Below the pieces are notes generated by a model. The model was given only the letters and a program-made list of their open reading frames with translations. It did not search any database and was not told the origin of the DNA. From Cryptosporangium arvum DSM 44712 (GTDB lineage Bacteria; Actinomycetota; Actinomycetes; Mycobacteriales; Cryptosporangiaceae), in NCBI RefSeq assembly GCF_000585375.1, contig NZ_KK073874.1, positions 7,723,913 to 7,787,912 on the forward strand: a stretch of DNA of 64,000 bases, in the 5' to 3' direction. Of the stretch, positions 33,614 through 43,738 are shown piece after piece (position 1 is the stretch's first letter; each line of letters starts with the position of its first letter). The position numbers and the translations under genes are program-made.

Positions 33614-33841
33614 GTGGAGGTCAAGATCGGCGTGCAGTTCGCTCCGCGCGAGCTCGTGCTGGAAAGCACCCAGAGCCAGGACGAGGTCGAGCAGGCGGTG
33701 GCCGAGGCACTCGGCGGGCGGTCGGGGCTGCTGTCCCTCGCCGACGAGAAGGGGCGGCGCGTCGTCGTCCCGGCCGACAAGATCGCTTACGTCGAAATCG
33801 CCGAGTCGGAGCTCCGGCGCGTAGGTTTCGGTACGCCTTGA
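33614..33841 (+). CDS. DUF3107 protein (TB9.4-like)
   Basis: This small 75-aa protein (MEVKIGVQFAPRELVLESTQ...) has a strand-helix-strand layout and a VVVPADKIAYVEIAE segment, matching actinobacterial DUF3107 (M. tuberculosis TB9.4/Rv3208A, also next to the TetR gene). It has no cysteines and no membrane segment. The GTG at 33614 has AGGAGG 7 nt upstream. Function is unknown; the conserved neighbour suggests a link with the TetR regulator or fatty acid metabolism. A strong terminator follows. Confidence 0.88.
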   Translation: MEVKIGVQFAPRELVLESTQSQDEVEQAVAEALGGRSGLLSLADEKGRRVVVPADKIAYVEIAESELRRVGFGTP

Positions 33842-33850
33842 TAAACGAAT

Positions 33851-33893
33851 GAACGAGGAACGCCCGGCCGTCGCGGCCGGGCGTTCCTCGTTC
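33851..33893. terminator. Bidirectional intrinsic terminator
   Basis: A perfect 19-bp stem runs from GAACGAGGAACGCCCGGCC (33851-33869), through the 5-nt loop GTCGC, to its complement (33875-33893). It sits between the convergent DUF3107 and ferritin-like genes, and the right arm reaches the stop codon of the latter. Confidence 0.92.
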
Positions 33894-34536
33894 AGCTCCG
33901 GAGTCCCAGCGCGGACAGCCGGGCCGCGTGCGCGGTGGTCAGGCGGTCGATGAGCGCGGCCAGGCCGGCGAGCCCGCTCGGCTCCACCAGCTCGACCAGG
34001 CCCGGACGCGCGGCGACGACGAACTGCGCCTGCGTGATCGCTTCGGCGACCAGCCGCCGGGCCCACAGCCCGAGCCGGTCGGCCAGCACCGGGTCGGCGC
34101 TCACCGCGGCCCGCACCTCGGCCACCGCGAACTCGGCGTGCCGGTCGTCGTGCAGCACCTCGAGCACCAGCGAACGGTCGGGCTCGGCGAGGTGCGCCGC
34201 CACTTCGCGGTAGAAATCGTCCGCGATGCCGTCCCCGACGTGCGCCTTGACCAGCCCTTCCAGCCAGTCCCGGGGCCGGGTCGACTCATGGTAGGCGTCC
34301 AGCGACGGGGTGAACGGCGTCATCGCATCGACCGCGTCGACGCCGAGCTCACCCAGCCGGTCGGCCAGCCGCCGGTAATGCACCAGTTCGGCCGCGGCCA
34401 TCTCGCTGAGGGCGGCGCGTCGCCGCAGGTCGGGCGCGAGCCGCGCGTCGGCGCCGAGGTTGTCGAACGCGACGAGCGCGCCGTAGCACAGAACACCCAG
34501 GAGGTCGGCTACCGCGTCAGTGCCTGAAACGCTCAG
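33892..34536 (-). CDS. Ferritin-like fold protein (MiaE-like; Rv3210c type)
   Basis: This helical protein matches the ferritin-like tRNA hydroxylase group, with di-iron-type ligand spacing: ALSEMAAAELVHYRRLADRL (ExxH-like), the paired WLEGLVKAHVGDGIADDFYREVA and later LVLEVLHDDRHAEFAVAEV. The start is uncertain. A CTG at 34536 follows GAGGAG by 5 nt and is chosen. ATG codons at 34608 and 34650 lack a ribosome site and add a non-conserved, partly basic leader. Beside DUF3107 and rhlE it keeps the M. tuberculosis Rv3208A-Rv3211 order. Iron or tRNA activity is inferred. Confidence 0.8.
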   Translation of the reverse strand: MSVSGTDAVADLLGVLCYGALVAFDNLGADARLAPDLRRRAALSEMAAAELVHYRRLADRLGELGVDAVDAMTPFTPSLDAYHESTRPRDWLEGLVKAHVGDGIADDFYREVAAHLAEPDRSLVLEVLHDDRHAEFAVAEVRAAVSADPVLADRLGLWARRLVAEAITQAQFVVAARPGLVELVEPSGLAGLAALIDRLTTAHAARLSALGLRS

Positions 34537-34650
34537 CGGAACTCCTCGAACTGACTGTTCTACGGTCGACGTGCACACCGTAGAGCCTGCGAAGCGTGGG
34601 GTTCGCATGGCGGTGTTCGTCACAGATCGCCGATCACGTGGCCACGCCAC

Positions 34651-34933
34651 CGCAGGTGCGAAAACCGTCGCGGTAGGCTATGAGTGAGGTGACACCCGTC
34701 ACCGCACTGACTCGCGCCGTAGTCATCTTCCCCGCGCGGGCGCCAGGTCCCTCGGACCCACAGACGGTAGTACCAGCACCAACAGCAGTTGAACATCGAG
34801 CGCGGACCCCACTCCAGGGCGACCGTCCCGTTGAGCCCGCCCGCCGCACCGCGGCAGGCGCGAGCGCCGGACGTGCCCCTGTTGCTACCGGATCCACCAG
34901 GGCGTCTGCGCACTCGGAGAGAGGCGAAGACCC
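34651..34933 (+). other. Long leader region of the DEAD-box helicase gene
   Basis: About 300 nt separate the divergent ferritin-like gene and the DEAD-box gene. The only ORF is a Pro/Ala/Thr-rich reading from ATG 34680 to TGA 34937, whose composition looks non-coding. TAGGCT at 34673-34678 could be a -10. A long transcribed leader would suit cold-shock-type control known for RNA helicase genes. No riboswitch was recognised. Confidence 0.35.
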
Positions 34934-34972
34934 CTGAACACGAACGACACGACAGAAGCTGACCCGGTCCTG

Positions 34973-36747
<1,775 letters not shown>

Positions 36748-36751
<4 letters not shown>

Positions 36752-37122
36752 CCGTGCCGCCGTCCGTGAACGGTCTGAACGGCTGGGCTTCTCCGGACGG
36801 TTCGGCGGGCGACGTCTTCTGGCGTCGCCCGGCCGACTCGACGTCGTCGGACCGGCCCGAGGGTCGGGCTCCGGCGGCGCCGCCGCAGTACGGCGGTCCT
36901 CCGCGCATGCAGCGCCCGGCCGAGGCGGTCGGGTGGGGCCCGGTGATCGTCGCCGGCCCCACGGCGCGCTCGCTGCCGGAGCAGGACCACGAGGCCCTCG
37001 ACCGGGACGACGCGCAGGCGCGCGCCGTCACGGTGGGCGTCGGCGTCCTGACGCTCGTGGTGCTCTTCCTGCTGCTGCTGATGATGGTGATCCGGGCGGG
37101 CACCGCCGCCGGCGGCATCTAG
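36748..37122 (+). CDS. Small C-terminally anchored membrane protein
   Basis: This 124-aa protein has a Pro/Arg-rich hydrophilic N-terminus and a single C-terminal helix (VTVGVGVLTLVVLFLLLLMMVIRAG), so most of it would be cytoplasmic. The GTG at 36748 overlaps the helicase stop (GTGA), which fixes the start. Family not recognised; coupling to rhlE suggests co-production with the helicase. The stop overlaps the convergent DUF2231 gene by 4 nt. Confidence 0.7.
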
Positions 37123-37655
37123 CCGACGCTCTCCCACACCATGCGCGCGCCGGTGTCGCCGGCCTGGGCGACCGACACGGCGGCGCCGACCGCGGTGGCC
37201 AGCAGCGCGACCATCAGCACCACCGAGACGACGGTCAGCACGGTCGAGCCGCTGCTGTTGGCGGGCGGCGGCTCACCGACCATGCCCCACTGGTCGCGCT
37301 CGTAGCCACGCATCGGCTCACGCCGGTTGGCGCGGGTGCGCTCGACGATCAGCAGCACGACGGCCACGACGGCGAGCAGCACGGCCATGTTGCGGGTGTC
37401 CAGCCCGAAGCCGCCGTGCTCGTTTATCGCCTCCGACCCGCCCAGGAACTTGGCCAGGCGGTCGCCGGTCTCGGCCGCGACGATCGAGGCGCCGGCGCCG
37501 GACAGCGAGCTGAGCGCCAGCACCCATCCGATCTTGGGCCGGAGCCGCGGCACCAGGACGTACGCGAACGCGGACAGCACCGCGATCGGCACCAGCACGA
37601 CCGCGGCATGGACCACCAACGGGTGGGCCGGCAGGCCGAACACTTTCTCGAACAC
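37119..37655 (-). CDS. DUF2231 membrane protein
   Basis: This 178-aa protein has four transmembrane helices and starts with the DUF2231 signature FGLPAHPLVVHAAVVLVPIAVLSA, whose two histidines may bind a metal or heme. The later VGAAVSVAQAGDTGARMVW matches the family's conserved GxxGA..W end. Such proteins are common in Actinobacteria and often lie near redox genes; no function is established. GAGGTTCCC-like sequence precedes the ATG. Confidence 0.9.
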   Translation of the reverse strand: MFEKVFGLPAHPLVVHAAVVLVPIAVLSAFAYVLVPRLRPKIGWVLALSSLSGAGASIVAAETGDRLAKFLGGSEAINEHGGFGLDTRNMAVLLAVVAVVLLIVERTRANRREPMRGYERDQWGMVGEPPPANSSGSTVLTVVSVVLMVALLATAVGAAVSVAQAGDTGARMVWESVG

Positions 37656-37753
37656 GGGAACCTCCGCCGACAGGGTTACAGCCGTACCCTAAGGAAACGC
37701 TCGGCTAGTCACACGTGGAACTTGCGCAACAGGTTCGCGGGCACACTGGAAGC

Positions 37754-38620
37754 GTGACCCAGCTCGCCCCTCACCGCGCCGAACCGGTCGTCTTCCCGGC
37801 CTGTGCCGAATTCGACGGCAACCGGAGCGACGTCGTCGGCCGGGACGCCGCGCCCGCCGGGCGCCGCCGCGGCACCGCGCTCTTCGTTCCCGGGTACACG
37901 GGCAGCAAGGAGGACTTCGCGCCGCTGTTCGACCCGCTGACCGAGGCCGGGTACCGCGTGGTGGCGATCGACCAGCCCGGCCAGTTCGAGTCGCCCGGCC
38001 CCGGCTCGGTCCCCGGCTACACCGTGGAGTGGCTCGGCGACGTCGTCCGCGCGGTGGCCGCCGCGCTCGGGGACGACCGCCCGCACCTGGTCGGGCACTC
38101 GTTCGGCGGGCTGGTCGCGCGCGCGGCCGTGCTGGCGGCCCCGGCGGAGTTCCGTTCGCTGACGCTGCTGGGCTCCGGCCCGGGCGCGATCGCCGGTGCG
38201 CGACGTGACCGCATGGAGAGGCTCGCCTCGCTGCTCCCGCTCGGCATGGACGCGGTGTTCGACGCGATGGACCGCGCGGCCCGCCTCGACCCGGGCTGGC
38301 GGGAGCTCGACCCGGAGCTGCAGTCGTTCCTGAAGCAGCGGTTCGTCGCCTCGTCGGCCGCGGGCCTGCAGGGAATGGGCGACGCGCTGCGCACGGAGCC
38401 CGACCGCACCGCCGAGCTCCGGGAGACCGGCGTCCCGGTGCTGGTCTGTCACGGCCGGGACGACGACGCCTGGCTGCCACCCGTGCAGGCCGACATGGCC
38501 GAGCGGCTCGGCGCCCGCTACGAGGTCGTCCCGGACGCCGCGCACTCGCCCGCGATCGAGAACCCGGCGGCGACCGCGGCGGCGCTCACGGCGTTCTGGG
38601 TGCACACTGAAACTCGATGA
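37754..38620 (+). CDS. Alpha/beta hydrolase
   Basis: This 288-aa protein shows FVPGYTGSKEDFAPLFDPL (oxyanion loop), IDQPGQFESPG, the nucleophile elbow LVGHSFGGLVAR, PVLVCHGRDDDAW for the acid and VPDAAHSPAIENP for the His. Serine hydrolase; esterase or lactonase possible. The start is the GTG at 37754 with GGAAG nearby; the longer GTG at 37715 lacks support. It is 19 nt upstream of the MpaB-like gene and may share its transcript. Confidence 0.87.
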   Translation: MTQLAPHRAEPVVFPACAEFDGNRSDVVGRDAAPAGRRRGTALFVPGYTGSKEDFAPLFDPLTEAGYRVVAIDQPGQFESPGPGSVPGYTVEWLGDVVRAVAAALGDDRPHLVGHSFGGLVARAAVLAAPAEFRSLTLLGSGPGAIAGARRDRMERLASLLPLGMDAVFDAMDRAARLDPGWRELDPELQSFLKQRFVASSAAGLQGMGDALRTEPDRTAELRETGVPVLVCHGRDDDAWLPPVQADMAERLGARYEVVPDAAHSPAIENPAATAAALTAFWVHTETR

Positions 38621-38639
38621 TCCGACTATTGGAGGCCCC

Positions 38640-39491
38640 ATGGTGATCTCCGACCTCGGCCTCTACGGGCCCGAGAGCGTCACCTGGCGCATCCACGCCG
38701 ACCCGTCGTTCGCGGTCGGCGGCCTGCGGGCGCTGCTGCTGCAGGCGCTGCACCCGGTGGCGATGGCCGGTGTCTCGGCGAACTCCGGGTACCGCGACGA
38801 CCCGTGGGGACGTCTGCAGCGCACCACCGAGTACGTCGCGGTCACCACGTTCGGCACCGCGGCCGAGGCCGAGGAGGCCGCGAGCAAGGTCCGCCGGGTG
38901 CACCGGCGGCTCACCGCGGTCGACCCCGACTCCGGCGAGGTCTACCGGGTGGACGACCCGTCGCTTCTGCTCTGGGTGCACTGCTGCGAGGTCGACTCGT
39001 TCCTCCACGCGGCCCGGCGCGGCGGCCTGCGCCTCTCCGACGCGGAGGCCGACCGGTACGTCGCCGAGCAGGTGCGTCAGGCCCGCCTGATCGGCCTCAC
39101 CGACGAGGTCCCGCGCACCACTGCGGAACTGGCCGCGTACTTCGCGGAGGTCCGGCCGCTGCTGCGGGCCACCGGGCCGGCCTACGAGGGCCTGCGGCTG
39201 GTGAGCGTGCCCCCGATGCGCTGGTGGGTGCGGTGGGCGACGCCGGCCGCCCCGAGTTGGGGAGCGCTCGTCGCGATGAGTTTCGGGCTGCTGCCCGGCT
39301 GGGCCAAGCAGCTCTACACGCACCTACCGGTGCTGCCGGGCTCCGAGCTGACCGCGACCGCGAGCCTCCGGGCGCTGCGGACCGCCGTGCTGGCGCTCCC
39401 GGCGACCGTCCGGGAGGGCCCCCACCTCAAGGCCGCACGCGCCCGCGTGGCCGGCATCCCGGTGCGCCGGCTGGACTCACTCCCCGCTTGA
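38640..39491 (+). CDS. DUF2236 / MpaB-like protein
   Basis: This 283-aa member of the DUF2236 group (oxygenase MpaB/latex-clearing-like) has LLLQALHPVAMAGVSANSGYRDDPWGRLQRTTEYVAVTTFG, SLLLWVHCCEVDSFL and a helical C-terminal half. The family binds heme in rubber oxygenases; conserved His in LQALHPVAMAGV and WVHCCEVDS would be the candidate ligands. TGGAGG is 5 nt before the ATG. Heme or oxygenase activity here is family-based inference. The 3' end overlaps the convergent nuclease by 15 nt. Confidence 0.87.
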   Translation: MVISDLGLYGPESVTWRIHADPSFAVGGLRALLLQALHPVAMAGVSANSGYRDDPWGRLQRTTEYVAVTTFGTAAEAEEAASKVRRVHRRLTAVDPDSGEVYRVDDPSLLLWVHCCEVDSFLHAARRGGLRLSDAEADRYVAEQVRQARLIGLTDEVPRTTAELAAYFAEVRPLLRATGPAYEGLRLVSVPPMRWWVRWATPAAPSWGALVAMSFGLLPGWAKQLYTHLPVLPGSELTATASLRALRTAVLALPATVREGPHLKAARARVAGIPVRRLDSLPA

Positions 39492-40319
39492 GGGCAGCGC
39501 CGCCCACGGCTCCTTCGCGGGCGCGGCCGCCTGCCCTTCCGGGCAGTGGCGCCGGAAGTCGCACCACGAGCAGCGCGGCCCCGGCGCGGGCGGGAACGCC
39601 TCATCGGCCGACGCGCCGCCCTCTTTGAAGCGCGTCTCGGCCTCGACCGCATCCGCAGCAGTGGCTTCCGCCCGCCTCAGATGCCGCTCCAGCCGCTCCG
39701 GGGTGTGAACGTGGGTGTAGACCTCACCCGCGCTCAGATGATGCAGCTCGACGCGCTGACACGGCCGCCGGAGCGTACGGGCGGCGGCCAGCGCGTAGAG
39801 CGCCAGCGCCTGGGAGCCCGCGGCATCCGATTCGGACAGCGCGGAGCGCCCGGTCTTGTAGTCGACGACGACCGGCTCACCGTCGCGGTCGTCGAGCCGG
39901 TCGATGCGGCCGGAGACCGCGAGCCGCTCGGTGCGCATCGCCACCGTGCGCTCCAGCCCGAACGGCTCGGCGCCGGGATCGACCTTCTCCAGGTAGCGCT
40001 CGAGCCAGCCGAGCGCGAGTTCCTTCGCACCCGCCTGCTGGTCGGCGTCGCGGTACCCGTCGGAGATCCACGCCTCGCGCAGCAGTTTGCGGCTCGCCTC
40101 CGGCGTGCGCTGCGGCCGGGGCAGCAACCACCACGAGCGCAGGACGTTGTGCACGGTCGCGCCCAGCGCGTTGTGCGCCCAGGGCGCACCCCGGGGTGGC
40201 GTCGGCCGGTCGACATAGGTCATGCGGTACCGGCGTGGGCACTCCGCGAACGAGGCCAGTTTGGACGGAGTGCAGGAGAAGAGCCGGGTCGGCATCCCGG
40301 CGAGCCCGAGTTGTTCCAT
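39477..40319 (-). CDS. Cas4/RecB-like Fe-S exonuclease
   Basis: This 280-aa PD-(D/E)xK nuclease has the start LFSCTPSKLASFAECPRRYRMTYVD (first Cys and RecB-like SKL..F..CPR), GRIDRLDDRDGEPVVVDYKTGR (D...VDxK catalytic core) and a C-terminal CSWCDFRRHC completing four Cys for a 4Fe-4S cluster. This is the domain plan of RecB-family exonucleases such as Cas4. There is no Cas neighbour, so it is probably a chromosomal DNA repair nuclease. The ATG at 40319 is chosen because the longer ORF upstream overlaps another gene. Confidence 0.92.
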   Translation of the reverse strand: MEQLGLAGMPTRLFSCTPSKLASFAECPRRYRMTYVDRPTPPRGAPWAHNALGATVHNVLRSWWLLPRPQRTPEASRKLLREAWISDGYRDADQQAGAKELALGWLERYLEKVDPGAEPFGLERTVAMRTERLAVSGRIDRLDDRDGEPVVVDYKTGRSALSESDAAGSQALALYALAAARTLRRPCQRVELHHLSAGEVYTHVHTPERLERHLRRAEATAADAVEAETRFKEGGASADEAFPPAPGPRCSWCDFRRHCPEGQAAAPAKEPWAALPSSGE

Positions 40320-40351
40320 CCCAGCGATCTTCGCACGGAGGTACGACAACC

Positions 40352-41209
40352 TCAGCCCGTGACCGGAACCGCGCCCGTGGCCTTGGCGACCAGTTCCTCG
40401 TACACCTCGGGACGCGTGGTGTTCTCCCCCAGCCGAACGGTCTTGTTCGTGCCGTGGAAGTCGCTCGACCCGGTCGTGAGCAAGCCCAGGTCGGCGGCGA
40501 TACCGGCCAGCGAGGCCCGCTCGGCCGGCTCGTGGTCGGGGTGGTCGACCTCGACGCCGTTCAACCCGGCCGCCGCGAGCTCGGCGTAGACCGAGTCGTC
40601 GATCACCCGGCCGCGCTTGGACGCCTTGGGGTGGGCCAGCACCGTGACCCCGCCCGCGCCGCGTACCAGGCGCAACGCTTCGAGCACCTCGATGTCGCGC
40701 TTGGGCACCCGGTATCGCGCGCCCAGCCACTCCGACGCGAACGCCTCCGGGACGTCACGCACGACCCCGGCCGCGACGAGCGCCTGCGCGATGTGCGGAC
40801 GGCCGACCGGCGCCCCGTCGGCGATGGCCAGCACGCCCTCCCAGGTGATCGGCGCGCCGTCGGCCACCAGCATGCCGACCATCTCCTCGGCCCGGGTGAG
40901 CCGGGAGGCCCGCAGCATCGCCCGCTCGGCCGCGAAGGCCGGCTCGGTGGCGTCGAACAGGTACGCGAGCAGGTGCAGGCTGATCGGCCAGCCGCGCTCG
41001 GGGTTCCACAGGCAGGAGAGCTCCGCACCGGTCACCAACGTCAGCCCGGGCGGCAGCGCGTCGAGGGCGGGCCGCCACCCGGCCGTCGTGTCGTGGTCGG
41101 TCAACCCGATGACGTCCAGGCCGGCGGCTACCGCGTCGACCACCAGCTGCTCGGGCCGAACCGTGCCGTCACTGGCCGTCGAGTGCGTGTGTAGGTCGAT
41201 CCGCTCCAC
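40352..41209 (-). CDS. PHP-domain phosphoesterase (RNase AM type)
   Basis: This 285-aa PHP protein starts RIDLHTHSTASDGTVRP (metal-binding HTHSxxSDG), continues with IGLTDHDTT and TGAELSC, then GVTVLAHPKAS and STGSSDFHGTNK, the full set of PHP metal ligands. The trpH/yciV group removes the 5' end of RNA or hydrolyses nucleoside 3',5'-bisphosphates. GTGAGG is close before the GTG. It is co-directional with the nuclease downstream (32 nt gap). Confidence 0.93.
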   Translation of the reverse strand: MERIDLHTHSTASDGTVRPEQLVVDAVAAGLDVIGLTDHDTTAGWRPALDALPPGLTLVTGAELSCLWNPERGWPISLHLLAYLFDATEPAFAAERAMLRASRLTRAEEMVGMLVADGAPITWEGVLAIADGAPVGRPHIAQALVAAGVVRDVPEAFASEWLGARYRVPKRDIEVLEALRLVRGAGGVTVLAHPKASKRGRVIDDSVYAELAAAGLNGVEVDHPDHEPAERASLAGIAADLGLLTTGSSDFHGTNKTVRLGENTTRPEVYEELVAKATGAVPVTG

Positions 41210-41241
41210 GCCTCACCGTAGCCACGTGAGGTTCGGCGACG

Positions 41242-42018
41242 TCAGTCGGCCTCTTCGCCGACCGCCAGCATCTCCTCCGGGTCGTACATGACCTGGCAGA
41301 ACAGCAGGTAGAGCTCGTTCGGGTACGGCAGCGGCGCGATCTCGCGCAGCGCCTGGTCCTGACCGGCCGACTCGAGCACGAACGTGCCGTAGTTGAGCAC
41401 CCGGCCGAGCGGGCTCTGCTGGTAGGCCATGTCGGTGACCCGGGCCAGCGGCATCATCGCGACCCGGCGGGTGACGATGCCCTCGATGAGCATCACCCGC
41501 TTGTCGGTGAGCACGAACTTGTCGAAGAACCAGTCGCCGATCCGGAACCCGGCGACGAGCAGCAGCACCAGCCAGAGCACCGCCGCGGCACCCACCACGT
41601 AGGGCACGCTGCCCATCGCGCCGACGACGTAGCCGAGCAGGAGCGTTCCGCCGGCGAGCGCCAGCAGCCACTGGCTGACCGCGATCCAGTGCCGACGCCA
41701 TTCGCCGCAGTAGCGCTCGCTGTCGAACAGGTACTGAGCCACGTGCCGCGAGGGCTCGAGGATCGGGCGGAACGGCTTCGGCGGCGGTGGGGGCGCGGGC
41801 GCGGCGGTCGGCGGTGCCGGGGGCGGCGGTCGACCGCTCGACGGATCGAGCGGATCCGGCGCGGGCGGTGGCCCCGGACGCGGTGGCCCCGGACGCGGAG
41901 GATCGTCGTCGGTGGGGACCGGTGTGATCCCCAGACCCGCTGACGGGGGGTCGTTGAACGTCCGACGCCCGAGCTCTCGCTCCGAATTCGACCCAGTGCC
42001 CGGGTCGTCTGCGGCCAT
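41242..42018 (-). CDS. bPH2-type PH-domain membrane protein
   Basis: This 258-aa protein begins with about 75 Pro-rich residues, then EPSRHVAQYLFDSERYCGEWRRHWIA and two helices (WLLALAGGTLLLGYVVGA, VLWLVLLLVAGFRIG), and ends in a bacterial PH (YdbT/bPH_2) domain: FVLTDKRVMLIEGIVTRRVAMMPLARVTDMAYQQSPLGRVLNYGTFVLES. Function is unknown in actinobacteria. GGAGGTG is 4 nt before the ATG. The neighbours on the same strand (PHP, 50-aa protein, DUF6758) suggest a co-expressed set. Confidence 0.88.
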   Translation of the reverse strand: MAADDPGTGSNSERELGRRTFNDPPSAGLGITPVPTDDDPPRPGPPRPGPPPAPDPLDPSSGRPPPPAPPTAAPAPPPPPKPFRPILEPSRHVAQYLFDSERYCGEWRRHWIAVSQWLLALAGGTLLLGYVVGAMGSVPYVVGAAAVLWLVLLLVAGFRIGDWFFDKFVLTDKRVMLIEGIVTRRVAMMPLARVTDMAYQQSPLGRVLNYGTFVLESAGQDQALREIAPLPYPNELYLLFCQVMYDPEEMLAVGEEAD

Positions 42019-42054
42019 CGCACACCTCCACGAGGGGACGGAAGTGGACTGTTA

Positions 42055-42207
42055 CTAGAACACGTTAGACACGAACGTCCCGAAACCGGTCGCGATGTCA
42101 CGCAAGCCATCACCAAGCGAGCGCAGTAAGTTCGCCGCGTCTCCTGGCTGGGTCACGATGTAGAAGATGAGAAACGCGACCGCGATCCAACCCAGGGCCT
42201 TTTTCAC
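42055..42207 (-). CDS. 50-aa single-pass membrane protein
   Basis: An unlisted small ORF runs from GTG 42207 to TAG 42055, encoding a protein with KKALGWIAVAFLIFYIVTQP at its N-terminus (positive end then a helix) followed by an amphipathic tail (LLRSLGDGLRDIATGFGTFVSNVF). GGGAGGTAGGG lies 8 nt before the GTG. The charge pattern, strong ribosome site and absence of other frames argue for a real gene; similar short membrane proteins occur in related actinobacteria as I recall. It lies between the PH-domain and DUF6758 genes. Function unknown. Confidence 0.75.
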   Translation of the reverse strand: MKKALGWIAVAFLIFYIVTQPGDAANLLRSLGDGLRDIATGFGTFVSNVF

Positions 42208-42293
42208 TGCAGCCCTACCTCCCGCTCGGCGACGAAGGCCGTTCTACCATCGCGGGCAAGCGGGAGCGAACATGCGCAGGCCGTGTCGGCGGG

Positions 42294-42956
42294 TCAGCTG
42301 ACTCCTTCCTCTGGCGCGTCCCATTGAAGGTACGGCGAGAGAGCGCCGAAGGGCAACGGTCCTGGTAGCCCATCGCGACCGTCCAGCAACACAAAGTGCT
42401 CAGCAAGCACATAGCCCGCTTCTTCCGGCCAGGCGATCGCCCACAGCCACATGCCCTTGGCTTCGCCCACATAGGCACATCGATCGTGTCCGGCCTGGAT
42501 GGACCAGAGCGGCGTCGGGTGCCCGGCGGCGACGATCTTCGCGTGCGCGTTCGTGTCCAGCAGCCCGGCACAGAGCGTCTCGCCCGGGTCCGTTCCGGAC
42601 CGACCGGCCAAGCGGGAACCCAGCCCGACCCCGGGCTCCTCGGCCACCAGCACGACGTCGGCCACCCCGCCGAGCGGCGCCGGCCCGGTGCACGCCACCG
42701 CGGTGGCCCCGATCGGGCGGCGGTCGTCGCCGGCCCAGGCGAGCCCGGTGACGGTCCAGTCGGGAAGCATCGGCCAGGGCAGCCAGACCGGCACCCCCGC
42801 GTCCACGCGCACCGCGTCGAGCACGTCCGTGCCGAGCTGGCGCGCGACGTGCAGCGGCGGCACGGCGCCGTGCACCGGGCAGCGCCAGTCGCTGTGCATC
42901 AGGTCCGGGGCGCGGACCGTGTGCGCGCAGCGCGGACAGCAGGGCGGTGTTGACAC
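42294..42956 (-). CDS. DUF6758 protein with zinc-finger start
   Basis: This 220-aa protein begins with CCPRCAHTVRAPDLMHSDWRCPVHG, a C-x2-C...C-x2-H zinc-binding element, then VPVWLPWPMLPDWTVTGLAWAGDD and ATAVACTGPAPLGGVADVVLVAEEPGVGLGSRLAG, which match actinobacterial DUF6758. The GTG at 42956 is chosen because the family starts just before the Cys pair; TTG at 42992 would lengthen it. No membrane helices. Function unknown. Confidence 0.85.
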   Translation of the reverse strand: MSTPPCCPRCAHTVRAPDLMHSDWRCPVHGAVPPLHVARQLGTDVLDAVRVDAGVPVWLPWPMLPDWTVTGLAWAGDDRRPIGATAVACTGPAPLGGVADVVLVAEEPGVGLGSRLAGRSGTDPGETLCAGLLDTNAHAKIVAAGHPTPLWSIQAGHDRCAYVGEAKGMWLWAIAWPEEAGYVLAEHFVLLDGRDGLPGPLPFGALSPYLQWDAPEEGVS

Positions 42957-43023
42957 AGCGCAACCGTCCGCCCTCAGTGGGTCTCCCGTCAAGACCTGAC
43001 ACGTCCGGACAAATCAGTCAAGC

Positions 43024-43689
43024 TCAGTTACCGACTGCATACCGTCGGATCCACGCGTGCATCGCGATTCCCGACGCGACCCCGGCATTGATCGAACGGG
43101 TCGATCCGAACTGCGCGATCGAGCAGACCAGGTCGAGCCCGGCGCGGGCGTCGTCGGACAGCCCGGGGCCTTCCTGGCCGAACAGCAGGACGCACGCACG
43201 CGGCAACTCGACGGTCTCGAGCGGCACCGCGCCGGGCAGGTTGTCGATCCCGATCACCGGCAACCGCTCGCCCGCCGCCCACGACAGCAGCTCGCCGACA
43301 CCGGCGTGGTGCCGGACGTGTTGGTACCGATCGGTCACCATCGCGCCGCGGCGGTTCCACCGGCGACGCCCGACGATGTGCACCTCGCGGGCCAGGAACG
43401 CGTTCGCGGTGCGCACGACCGTGCCGATGTTGAAGTCGTGCTGCCAGTTCTCGATGGCGACGTGGAACGGGTGCCGGATCCGGTCGAGGTCCTCGACGAT
43501 CGCCTCCCGCTTCCAGTAGCGGTAGCGGTCGACGACGTTGCGCCGGTCGCCACCGGCCAGCAACTCCGGGTCGTAGTGCGCATCGGTGGGCCACTCCCCC
43601 ACCCACGGACCGACGCCGACCGCGAGCTCGACCTCGTCGGAACTGTCGGGTTCCCGACGGAACTCCACATCACTTGCCACGCTCGCCAC
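43024..43689 (-). CDS. SpoU-type RNA methyltransferase
   Basis: This 221-aa SPOUT methyltransferase has ENWQHDFNIGTVVRTANAFLAREVHIVGRRRWNRRGA (motif 1 with the N-x-G-x-x-R Arg), CVLLFGQEGPGLSDDARAG (motif 2) and FGSTRSINAGVASGIAMH (motif 3 with N), consistent with TrmH-type 2'-O-methylation. No N-terminal substrate-binding domain is obvious. The target RNA is unknown. GTG codons at 43689, 43680 and 43668 are all in frame; the first is used although its ribosome site (AAGG) is close, the second is better spaced. Confidence 0.92.
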   Translation of the reverse strand: MASVASDVEFRREPDSSDEVELAVGVGPWVGEWPTDAHYDPELLAGGDRRNVVDRYRYWKREAIVEDLDRIRHPFHVAIENWQHDFNIGTVVRTANAFLAREVHIVGRRRWNRRGAMVTDRYQHVRHHAGVGELLSWAAGERLPVIGIDNLPGAVPLETVELPRACVLLFGQEGPGLSDDARAGLDLVCSIAQFGSTRSINAGVASGIAMHAWIRRYAVGN

Positions 43690-43738
43690 CTTAGGAGGCG
43701 TCTAAGAGTTGCCATCGACCTATGGGAAGTAGCGCGCC

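Noticed and set aside
34680-34937. 85-aa ORF in the rhlE leader
   Set aside because: Pro/Ala/Thr-rich with no ribosome site or recognisable pattern; ends over the candidate CTG start, but this could be chance.
37671-37687. TTACAGCCGTACC string before the DUF2231 gene as another TACY-N4-RGTA site
   Set aside because: The arms are only 3 nt and the spacing differs from the other sites.
39477-40319. Cas4-like nuclease as part of a CRISPR or defence system
   Set aside because: No Cas genes, repeats or other defence genes nearby; the neighbours are housekeeping genes.
39546-40589. Plus-strand ORF of 347 aa over the nuclease gene
   Set aside because: Shadow of the Cas4/RecB-like gene, which shows intact catalytic and Fe-S motifs on the other strand.
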